Assembly (NCBI GenBank): GCA_002077065.1
Contig: NAJO01000009.1
Coordinates: forward strand, 930,001 to 994,000
Direction: 5' to 3'
DNA: 64,000 nucleotides
DNA from: Cryoendolithus antarcticus
Lineage: Eukaryota; Ascomycota; Dothideomycetes; Cladosporiales; Cladosporiaceae
Below the pieces are notes generated by a model. It saw nothing but the letters and a program-made list of their open reading frames with translations, was not told where the DNA came from and did not search any database. This document shows positions 53,999 to 64,000 of the stretch, piece by piece. The first letter of the stretch is position 1. Every line of letters begins with the position of its first letter. The position numbers and the translations under genes were made by a program.

Positions 53999-54351
53999 CT
54001 TCATTCGTTCATGATGGTACTTTGAGAGACTTCTGCACATGAGTGACATAGTGACTCGACGACGATATGTGTCTTCGCCGGCGGTCCGAGACGCCGTTCT
54101 GCCACGAACTAGTACGTCTCCGCTACAGCGTCCATATCTTCCCTTGTGGAACTTAGACTCGTCTCAGTACACTTCGTGGGCTCCGATCTGTCCCAATGTA
54201 TTGAGGTCACTCGGCTCTGACAAACTTGCACTTCTACGACAGCGTCACACAGTCGACAAAATACTGGCAGCGTTGCACTTCGCACACATTCGGAGAAGCG
54301 GAGTCCATCTTTGGGAGATCTTACGGTTTCGTAATATCTTAGCGCAGCTCC
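53999..54351. other. Intergenic between tRNA-like patch and TEL1 3' end
   Basis: One + strand frame runs through it into the TEL1 antisense strand; no features. No other element is recognised. Confidence 0.45.
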
Positions 54352-57300
54352 TCAAAACCAAGCGGCCCATCCAGCAAACAATGTTGCCAGGTTCCTCTCA
54401 TCAGTAGCTTGCTGTATCAGCTCGTTCACTGTAGCTGCTGTGCTCAGATTCCTTGCCAGCTTCTTCTCCACTACCGACAATGCCCTATCAGCCTCTCCCG
54501 CGTCTTGCTGTCCGTTCTTCGAGCTTTCCGCCGTGTCGCCGGCATCGCCATTCTGTCCACCATCCTGCTGCTGTTGCATGCGCTTTGCGCGAAGCGGCGA
54601 AAGCGTCCAGGTGTACAGCGGATCGTAGCGGAGTACATTCAGTAGCGTCATGATACTGTCTTTGTCCTCTCGCATGGCGTCCATCGTGAACTCACAGCAA
54701 CGACGGAATACACCTTCGGTCTTCGTAACGCCCATGCCGTCTATGGTGTCGCGTGTAAGGCGGAAGGGGACGAGCTCGGGCACTGGCAACACACGACCAG
54801 CCTCGAATGCTATGCCAAGATCAATGTGGACTACTTCGCCGCTCTGCTCGTCAAGCATGATGTTATGGCCGTGGCGATCCCCCAAACCAAGGACGTGGCC
54901 GAGCATGGAGACCGACGCGGTAGTGCGAGCATATGCGGTACGCTTCGCAAACCACTCGTCGGGATCATGGAAGCGCTCCAGGAAGAAGTGGCGCATCACG
55001 GGATGCACGTTGTCGCACACTTTGCGGAACTCTTTGACCCGAGTTTCGTTGGAGTGATCTGCAACGCTTCGAACCATCTCTGTAGCTTTGCTGTACTTCA
55101 GATCACCAGGGTAGTACTTGTCGTGTGCAGGCCTTAGATACTCGTTGATGCAGACAGTGTTGAGTACGAATTCCATGATGCCCGAGCGCGCTGTCGTTGG
55201 TATAACTTTGTAAGTGCGGATCTTCAGACCGCGCTGTCGACTGGCCTTGTGCTTCTTGAGCATGTTGCTGACTCCTTCAAAGACTTGCTCCATGATAGCA
55301 TCTTGGCGGAGATCGTCACCACCGCTCTTGAACAGTAGCTTGTACTGTCTACCATCGGAGGTCCATGCGGTCAACACTTTGGGTGAGCTGTTGCCGCTCA
55401 TTATCTGCAGCTTGTCTTCGAAGCGCACCATGACAGGCACATCCTTGTAGTCTCCATCAGGTCGTAGGGGCAGATCGATGGTCGGCGGTGGTACCTTGAG
55501 ATTCGGTGTGCGGCGTGCGACGGTCTGAGCAATGTTGATACTTGACAACGGTCGCTTTCCAGGCTGCCTGTCGTGTTGGTCCAGCATGTGGGTAGCAAGC
55601 ACCTTATACGAGCTACTCGCACTGAACAAGTTCACGAAGAAGGCCTTGTTCGCGCGCTCGAGTTGTTGGCGGACCGCAATTGCTGCATCAAACCGCAACA
55701 GCGCATCAGGATCTTTCTGCGCTGCGCTATTCGCGGCCTGATTAGTTGACACATACACATGATGAACGCCGTGATAGGGATGTGCGGCGCACATGCGTAT
55801 GGTGAGCTTCAGCAAGATCTCCTGGAACTTGGAGTCGTCTTTTTGTAATCGAGACATGATCTGGTTCATGAGCACCACGAACTTCCACGACGGCACACCC
55901 TGGATATACTTAGCCACAAGAATATTCGCTTCTACGGAGTCGGCATTCTCAAGCCACAGTGCGAAGAAGCGGAGTATGCACATATCGTAGTTATCCGAGG
56001 TCTGCAGTGCTAGCAGGTAGTTCTGCAAGCTCTGCAGTAGGTATGTCTGTCGGCTCTGCTTCTGTTTTTGGAGCTCTTCCTCATCGATCTTCAGCCACCT
56101 CGACGACTGCCCCAATTGCCTTGCGTGATCGTCACTTGATCCAGATTTCCTTGCCTTCTTAGCTAGTGCTTTGAGTTCTTGTACCTCGTCATGTTTCCGT
56201 TGGCGCATGGTGACTATTCTGTTGAAGTCTTCGATGTTCGCCGGATGCTGTAGCTGCTGGTCGCAGAAAGACGCGAAGGTGTAGTACACGGTGCCAGCTT
56301 CAGCACCCTGAGCAGATTTCGGCAATTGAGCAACAGCAGGCTTCAGATAGGTGTCAAGGATCTCGCTGGGCTTCTGAAGCCGCGCATCGGCTAATTGTTG
56401 ACCCAGCTGTGCGAGTAGTCCGGATCTACCGACAGGAATGGCGCTGTTTCCAGTATCGGGAACGCCGACGATGTCGCGGAGCATCTTGACGGAGGTAACA
56501 CGCTCTTCGCTGACCCATAGTACCGTCGCGACTTCCTGCTTAGCTGCTGCCTGTATATCGAGACCGAGCGGTTGTAGAACAGCTGCGAGGTTATTGATTT
56601 CGTTGGCTGCGCCGATCGCGGTCTGTAAGGCGCCCTGAGCGCGCGCAAGCGAGCTATACTGGAGCAGAGCTTGAGCTTGGTAGAGTCTCACCTCTTTGAG
56701 AGGGATATGCATATTTTCGCGCAGTGCGGTATTCTTTGCGAGAATGCTGAGGGCAGTGTGGCGATTCTCCAGCAATGCATGCACATCCTCGAATGCTGCC
56801 TGGGAGGTCCATTCCCGTCGCTTCTGCCAAGTGTGCCACAGCTTCTCGACTGCTGACTGGCTCGAGCAAGACACCAGTTCAGAGACTTCTGACAGCGTTG
56901 CAAGTGTGCTGTACCATTGCTGAGTTGCGGATTGTGAGCCCCCATTAGCAATCGCATCTGACGCATGTGCCAGAGTGAGTGCATTGACGCAAGCTGATGC
57001 TTGCGTACGATCGTTCGCGCGAGATAGGTCCTGGTAGACTTGTAGCAGCCGTGCCCCACTCGTCGTAGCAGGCTGCGAGGATGCTACATCCCATTGCTGG
57101 AGATGCCTCGCACTCTCAACAAGCTCGTCCGATTTGTCATTCCCGCCGCTGCCACTACTGGTGGTCAGGGCGAAAGTCAAGCTATGGAGATTGAGGCTTG
57201 ACAACGATGTCACCATGCCAAGAGCATCCTGCGAGTCGAGCCCGCCGGAGTCTCGAGTATGGCAGTCGACTTCTGCGGAGCGGAACATAAGACCTTTGAG

Positions 57301-60300
57301 GCCGTCACGTTCATAGTCCAGTCGAGCAAGCACAGACTGCAAAGAGGCAGGTCGTTCGACACCGTAGAACGAATCCGGCTCGCTCATCTGCTCGAAGATT
57401 GCCATTTGAAGATCTGACGGCACTTCGACGGGGATCCCACATGAGATTGCCGCTCTCGCAGAGACTCTCCGATTGCCCTGCAGCAGTGGCGTAGTTGTCA
57501 TCTCCACTAGTATAAGTGCCACGCTTGGCATATTACAAGCTGCAGCAGTCCTTGCTGCTACCAGGTAGTCACAGGTAAGCCACTTGGCCCTCTCGGCTCT
57601 GGTCGACTCGCCGGGGTAGGGTTGTTGTCGTAAGTACATCATGAGCTTTAGTAAGAATCTTTGCTTCTCTCGGAAACTTCCAACTTCGGCTGAAAGGTGA
57701 TCGTTGATGCAGCCAGATATCTTTCGTTTCAACGCCTGGTCCCGATCGATGTCGTTCACGAGCAGGATATGCAATATGCTGGACAGAGCTTCGACAGCGA
57801 AGTCTGCGTCGTGTTGTAGCAGGCCAGATAAAGCACTCAAGATAGGATGACTGGCATTTGTACGGCAAAGGAGGACTGCAATCGTCTGTGCCCATAGTTG
57901 TAGGGGCTGCTCATTATCTGGTGCCAGACATGTTTCAAGGTTACGATCAGGCAGCGCCACTCGCTCTTCTGAGTAGATGCACGGTTTGGAGTACCCATAT
58001 AGACCACCAGTGAATGCCGATGCAAGTGATTCCGGCAACTGATTTTGAAAAGCGAGGAGATCATCGTCCTTGCCATCGCTTGCGAGGTTGGCGGACATCG
58101 AGCGCATCGTTATCTCTGCGAGACTGGCGTCTATGCGAGATGCTGAAGTGAGGAGTGCCACAAGCTTGGTGACTATCACTGCCTCCGAAGTTGTTGGTTG
58201 TGACCCACTAGTGTTGCCGGCCGCCGCTCTGAGCTCTGTCCCGTGGGGTGTTGTAAGGTCTTTTATGCCAGTCGCCGCATACATTCGCCCGCATGCTGAC
58301 GCTGTCCACAATCTGAACGAATCGCTGAGGTTTCTTAATGTAGAAAAGTGCCTAAGCGAAGGTGCGTACATGTCGCAGGTGTCATCGTCTCCTAGTGCAT
58401 CATCGGCTGTGGAGACGGCGCACTGGAAATCTGAGGTGAGTATCTGCAGCGCCGTGAACACATCCCGGCCTTCAAAAAGCAGGTCATTCACAGTGCCCTG
58501 TCGTCGGCCGACAAGTAGAAGTATCAGGGCGCTCTCCGGGCTGCCCTTTCGAGCGTTTCCTGGCAATCGTACATGCTTCAGGGCTTGGATCAGCCGCTCA
58601 TAGTCGGCGCGCAGACTCTCACTGAGCAAGGGTCTCACATGTTGAAGGTACTGAATCATCCAGTCGCTAAAGTTCTGCATCTTGGCAATGGTTTCGCGGT
58701 GCTGCGTCTCTTGTGTCGTACTGTCGTGTGCACCGGCCATGTGCTGACGCATTTGGAGAGTTGCAATCGTGATGATGCCGGCTAGAAGCTTCGGTTTGCA
58801 GCACACACTATCTTCGCCTCGATGCAAGAGGTATTGCATGATACCCAACGCATCGTCGGCGCACTCGCTCTCAGATAAGAACGGCCGCACTGACCGCAGG
58901 AGTAGCTCGAGCGGATAGCCTGTCAGGGGCACATCTCCAGCAGTCGCAATAAGAAGTCGTAGCCTCCGCAGCACGCTACACGCATGCGAAGGTCCCAATG
59001 CGTCGTCGATATTGTCCAGGAGCATTCTTGCGCACACAGTGAACGTCGAGGTGTGCCACTCAATTGGAGGCTGACCACGCACACGACGCAGCAGACGTGC
59101 GATCTGATCGGGCCACTGCTTGCAATGAAATGCGGGCTGCTGCGGCGCTGGGAGTGGTCTCGACGAGTGGCAATACTTCTTCATCTCAGCAAGGCATTTC
59201 GCGGCAGGTACGCACCACTCTGTCTTGCTCAGGCATGCATCATCACTGTCGTCAAGAATCATGCAAAGGTACAGCTGACCTACGATGGCCGGTAAATAGC
59301 TGACGCAAATCTGACTTACTGCATCCCTGCTTCCCATAGCCTTCCTCAGACATTCCTCATTCTTTGCTTCCTGCTTCGCCGCCGCACACGCAATGTCTAG
59401 TCCGATGGCGTAAGCTTCACTTTTCCAGGCGGCATGATGAGCAAGTTCGCCCTCGCTCAGTTGGAGTAATTGTGTAATTAACTTCAGGTCCTTCTCATGT
59501 CCGTGCATCAGAACCTGCGAAGAGATCTCCAATTGGTTGTCGATGACCATATGGGTAAGGCTATCGTACTCAAATGCAGAGTATGGCAGCTGCTCGAGCG
59601 ACGACGTCTCTAGCCAGGTGTAAACCAGCTGGGAAGCAAAAAGTCTGAAGAGCTTCTGCGACGAACTGAGACCCAGGGTTTGCGATACCTTTCGAACGCA
59701 GCTCTTCGCGTAGGGTAATGTAGATGGTGCCTGTCCAGCAGTCTCGAAAATATAGTAGATGCACTGACGCCTCAAGGTATGCCAGGAGGATGCAAGATTG
59801 GCTAAGAAAAGTAGACGGATTGCCATGCCCTCAGTGGCATCAAGCTCGGCCGGGAGACTTTCCTGTAAGTCGCTGAAAAGCTTGTCGTGTCGTGCGAGCA
59901 CAAACCTCTCGAAGATTGATGATATACGTGCAGCCAGGTGGTACTGCACGGTAATGGTACCATGCTTGAGCAGCTGGAACAGAGACGTCCATAGTGATGG
60001 TGTGTCTGAGTCGCGTCCGTACTCGGTGTCGATGTGGCAGATCTCAAGCAGCAGTGTGGCTACTTTGCTCTGCGCGTTTGGCGACAGTACACCTGCCTTC
60101 AGTGCTGTTGACGCGCACCAATTGTACGTATCCAGCCCTAGGTCGTACAGCTCTATGTTAGTAGAGTCCATCCAATATGATTTGAGACCTGTCATGACAT
60201 CGAGCACGAGACCAATAGCGACCTCGGATCGTTCGTAGGCATACGGTCTCAGGAGTCCTTCAGTCACGAAATCCAGTATTCGCTCGGCATCAGCTGCATT

Positions 60301-63209
60301 GAGTCCTGGGAGCAGCGTCGGGAGCTGACCGAGGACTGATTGACCGGCGAGCAGTGCTGATGTAGAGAGCAGTAGAATGCTTTCGACAACTGCGCTGGAG
60401 GGATCTTCAGTAGTCGAACCCTCCACTGCCTCGTTGATAGTGGCGTGTATCGATGCATATAGCGGCACTGCGATTCTCATAGCAGTCGCACTACACTGCG
60501 CCGACATGTGATCCGTCACGTCGAGCTTCAATGCCATCGTGCTAGCCGTTCGGCTTTCTTGTGAATCTTGCTCGATGTCCATGAGATCGTCGTCATTGAT
60601 CATGCTGGTGTCTGTGTGAGCATTTTGACGTGCAGTCATGGCTCTTGCAACCACGTCACAGATCACACTTGCGCACGCAGGTGACGGGCTGGTGTCATCT
60701 ACTGGGTGAGCAGCATGTCCGGGCAAAGACATGCTCGATGATAGAAGCACCAGGTAAGTATCAATCTCGTCTTGCCCGGTAGCCGACCTGGCCACGTGAT
60801 CGCTCACGTTACTGAGAAGCCGCTGACACTGCTCCTGAAGCTGTGATTGTCTGCGCCCATCTCGAAAGGTGAGACAGTGACTCGCACAGGTTGCTGAGAC
60901 TAGCGCCGAGCACAGCGTCCGGAACGCCTCCAGGCTGGGACTACGATGCTCTTGTACGATTGATCGCCAATGCGTCTCAGCGCTCTGCGTCTCCTTCAGC
61001 ATATGATTAAGTATCAGACTTTCTGCAGTCAACCTCCCTGCAGTCTGTCTGGTGCTGCTAGGAGCAGTGGAGAGCTCCGATCTATTTGCCGATGAACTTT
61101 GAGTGCTCTCTGGCAGTGAAAGCAGGTAATGGACCAGCTCTTGGTCTCCAACGACCTGCAAGTGACTGCGAGCAAGGCTATTCCACACTGGGAAGCCACA
61201 ATGCGACACTTCATGTGGCTCCTGCTTCAATGCATCTGCCGTGAACCGTGTCATGTCGATTGCATCGAACAGCTTGCTCGATGCGGCATAGGCGCGATCT
61301 TCAAAATTCCCCGGAGTCCAGCGTCTGAGTACCCATGTGGCAAACACATCTGCTAAGGCGACCGATATGCTAGGCACCAAAATTGGTACCTGTTTCAGCA
61401 GGAGGCATATGAGTTGCAACGTCGAGTCGCAGAGAAGAGTGGGCCCGTTGAGATCAATGGCAGAATGAAAACTCTGCACAAGCTCGGTGATCAAGGCTCG
61501 GGAGACTAGTCCATGATGAATTACCAACCACATGAGATGGCAAGCCGCTCTGCAGCTCCCGGGATTCGCGAGTGAGCGACAGGCGATTCGCCAAATCGAT
61601 TCCCAGTAGGGCTGCGTGGCTAGATCGGCCGAGGAGGCTTGTGTAGCACAGCTGGAAGCTGCCATCAAGGCCCACGACGCCAGACTAGTGATGTCGTCGC
61701 TGCACGCAATTGACAGTCTTGACAGGAGACGTCGGACACTGTCTGTAGACATTGGCGTTTGCTGAGCGTAGAAGGTCGCAGTTTGTAATGCAGCCTCACG
61801 CATACCCGGATCGGCATCCAGGCACAATGTGGATAGATCATCGAGCTGATTTGTCGTCTTCTGCCGCTTCGTTTTCCGACCATCATCAGACTCGCTATCA
61901 GAAGCATCGCCGTGTTTGTTCGACATTGTCAGAAGTTGAGTGATTGAAGCCATTGCAGAGATCAGGAACCAGTTATGCTCGCTGCGTGAACCATTGCATT
62001 GGAGTTGCATGGTCTGTTGGCGTATGCTGAAGCGAGACTTCGGTGTGACTGCCGGGGCGAGTCGAATGTTGTCTAATTGTAATCTATCGCGCTCCAAACG
62101 TTTGGCGTACTCTGACCTCATGTTTGACAGAAGTGCTACGAGATCTCCGCGTACGGGAGTGGCCACCGTTGTTGATAGTAGTTTCTGCAGAAAGGGTTGC
62201 AAATACATCATAGTGATGAGCATCTCTTGCTTGCCCAGGCTCAACTTGGAGTTCCATGCAGACCACTGAACACGAAGCAGACGCACCAGGTGACTTGCCA
62301 CCATGGAAGACAGATCAACATTTTCCGTCTGTGTCCAGGATAGGACGTTGCTGATGATCGCAAAGCAGTTCGACTCAGAATGGCTGGTCGTGACTCCACT
62401 TTTCATGAAGTCAATCACTCCCCACAATGCCTCTGATGCAAGACTGATCACTGGAGCATTGGGGGCGGCAGTGAGGGCACGTAGGGAGAACAGCATCTCT
62501 TCAGCCACTTGATGGAACAGGGTTCGTTGATGCTGTTGAGTGCCATATCCCGTACGTGTCCCAGATCGCGAAGACTGGTAGCTTGCGTTGTTGGTGCTAC
62601 GATGCCCGGCTTCTGATGCGGCCCCGGCATCCGCATCGTCAATTTGCGGATCTTTGATCGATATCAGACACAGTCTGACAGCGCGTTCCCATTGTTCCGC
62701 AGGAAGATGCTCGGTATGCGGCTGATATGTAAGAAGCGTGCGCATACACTTGGCATAGTCAAACGCAAGTGGCTCACAGAAGTCTCCGCCTGCAAGGTGA
62801 AGCCCACTATCTATGTGGTCGAGCACAGCCCGCACAGTCTTCAACTTGATTCGCTGCACGCCGACATCGATGGCCAGCTTCAGCGCGCTAGCGCAGGCAG
62901 CTAGACGAGTAGTGGAACCGGTGATCAGTGCTGGTGTCTTGGCCTTCACGTATGTCGATCTCTCGGTCAGCGCTGCGCCGAAAAGCACCTCGTATATCCG
63001 GTGGAAGGAGGCGTCTGCGAAGCCGCCGAGCTTAGAGCTGTTCTGGTTATGACGAAGTATGTGTTTGAGATCCGCAAGAGCTTCGCCCCGCGTCTTGACT
63101 GAACCCTCGTGGACGCCATCTGGAAGGGTTAGTCTCGCATCGTGCCTGGCAGACTGTGAGATTGCTTACCGAGGGCGCTTTGCAGCGTGACTTCCCCGTT
63201 CTGTACCAT
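54352..63209 (-). CDS. TEL1: Tel1/ATM-type PIKK checkpoint kinase
   Basis: Two exons (63209-63170, 63119-54352) give 2935 residues. The 40-nt first exon joins through a 50-nt intron to restore the TAN motif (GEALADLKHILRHN), which is missing if translation starts at the first ATG of the big exon. Long HEAT-repeat solenoid and FAT regions follow. The kinase domain has MVRFEDKLQIMSGNSSPK, LLFKSGGDDLRQDAIMEQVF, LGLGDRHGHNIMLD (catalytic loop) and VHIDLGIAFE (the DFG-equivalent, here DLG). The C-terminal FATC ends LATLFAGWAAWF. In the nucleus Tel1 is recruited by MRX/MRN to double-strand breaks and telomeres and phosphorylates SQ/TQ sites. An 8.8 kb exon without introns is notable. Confidence 0.96.
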
Positions 63210-63655
63210 CTTTCATGCAGAGGCCGCGATTGTACGATCTCCAGAATCTCATGCAGAGTCTGGGAGTGGAGAGTCGATGCGATGGGAGAGAGGTGATCAT
63301 CGTGCAGCAATTGAATTGTGAAGTGAAATGATGCTTCACCTATAAGCCGTCGCCGACCAGACGGTAGTACGGTCACTTCCTGCCATATCGGGGGACTAGT
63401 CTCGCTGTCTTTGTATTCGTGTGGGATGGAGAAGAAAATAAGAGGTGTGAACGGTATCGGATGTATAACGAGTAGATACATTGACCGGGGTCAGCACAAG
63501 GACGGCCCGGACCCTGAGTCTAAATCACGCGGCAACCTCGCGTCTCAAGTTGTAGAATTTATTGAGGAGAGGCATCGGCCATCCTTCATATTTCGTTTGG
63601 CACCTCCCACCTTCACCTAACCACACAGCCTGACTGATACCATTCCAACATCACT
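63210..63655. other. Divergent promoter region TEL1 / NUP192
   Basis: A gap of about 446 bp between divergent starts. An antisense frame at 63047-63481 overlaps it and is judged a shadow. No other element is recognised. Confidence 0.45.
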
Positions 63656-64000
63656 ATGGAGGACGACGATCCTCTGGAGCGGCTGCAGAGTCTGCAACGC
63701 GATCTCCTGCTATTCATGGACTCCAGGCTCGCCAACATACAACGTCTGGAGCTTGAGATAGATGCGAGCATGGCAGACTTTCGGAGGTTGTTGGACAAGA
63801 AGAAGAGGACTCAAGCCAGCAGAGATGCGTTAAGCGTGAGTCCAACCGGCAATCCCCCGACCAGCAAAGTCAAGCTTGGCAATGAGGAATACTCTATCAA
63901 CCAGGAATTTCGGGAAGGAGCGATACAGGTGGCGGACGAACTGGATCTGGACGAGCTGGAGGCTGCGCAGCTCTATCTTGCGGTCTCGGCATCTTCGGAT
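63656..64000 (+). CDS. NUP192: Inner-ring nucleoporin Nup192 (Nup205 family), N-terminal part
   Basis: The frame opens at MEDDDPLERLQSLQRDLLLF and runs off the window after 115 codons. It gives an N-terminal helical region, then LGNEEYSINQEFREGAIQVA followed by DELDLDELEAAQLYL, the conserved start of Nup192/Nup205 proteins. Nup192 is a large alpha-solenoid scaffold of the nuclear pore inner ring that binds Nic96 and Nup53. A GTGAGT...CAG stretch of 36 nt near 63835 lies in frame and is too short to be a normal intron, so I read through it. The full protein is usually about 1700-1900 residues. Confidence 0.82.
   Translation, partial: MEDDDPLERLQSLQRDLLLFMDSRLANIQRLELEIDASMADFRRLLDKKKRTQASRDALSVSPTGNPPTSKVKLGNEEYSINQEFREGAIQVADELDLDELEAAQLYLAVSASSD

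Noticed and set aside
63835..63870. GTGAGT...CAG in the NUP192 5' end as an intron
   Set aside because: 36 nt is shorter than the introns seen elsewhere in the window, and the frame reads through without a stop.

Overview
The window is nuclear DNA of a filamentous ascomycete, most likely a Dothideomycete. Genes lie on both strands without operons. Most carry zero to four short GT-AG introns of about 47-60 nt with CTGAC/CTAAC-type branch points. The gene set is typical of Pezizomycotina: TEL1, LIG4, MGM1, NUP192, an SCC3-type cohesin subunit, IRS4, fungal rhodopsin-domain proteins, and cell-wall hydrolases with fungal CBM1 domains. Lineage below the subphylum is inference.

Layout. 0-16.7 kb: end of an unidentified gene, RPC17, a secreted GH51 arabinofuranosidase, a SUR7/PalI membrane protein, a CorA-like multi-pass protein, cytosolic isoleucyl-tRNA synthetase, a PRPP synthetase subunit, an atypical Rho-like GTPase and a seven-helix rhodopsin-domain protein. 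16.7-18.6 kb is gene-poor and holds a possible rhodopsin-domain relic. 18.6-25.5 kb: MOD5 tRNA isopentenyltransferase, CAF16, a METTL7-like methyltransferase and MGM1. 25.9-33 kb is a plant-polymer and wall-hydrolase region: a GH11 xylanase and a CE5 acetylxylan esterase, divergently transcribed and both ending in CBM1, then an amidohydrolase broken by one in-frame stop, then a GPI-type GH5 exo-beta-1,3-glucanase. 33.4-42 kb: a JMJD7-like JmjC protein, IRS4, LIG4 and a GMC oxidoreductase. 42.7-45.7 kb: three tandem BTB-like paralogues, one intact and two frameshifted. 46-52.7 kb: a small hypothetical gene, the urease accessory protein UreD, the cohesin subunit and a short F-box protein. 53.2-54 kb: a patch of tRNA-like Pol III sequences. 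54.3-64 kb: TEL1 and the start of NUP192.

Most of the window is housekeeping. The xylanase and esterase form a functional pair: one cuts the xylan backbone, the other removes acetyl groups, both on the same binding module, from a shared 1.28 kb promoter that contains four GCCAAGT boxes spaced 21-22 bp apart. The most unusual parts are that promoter array, the shared linker-CBM1 module, the decaying BTB array, the tRNA-like patch and the Rho-like GTPase that lacks hydrolysis residues. Exon boundaries were read by eye from splice signals, frame and family continuity; no search was run.
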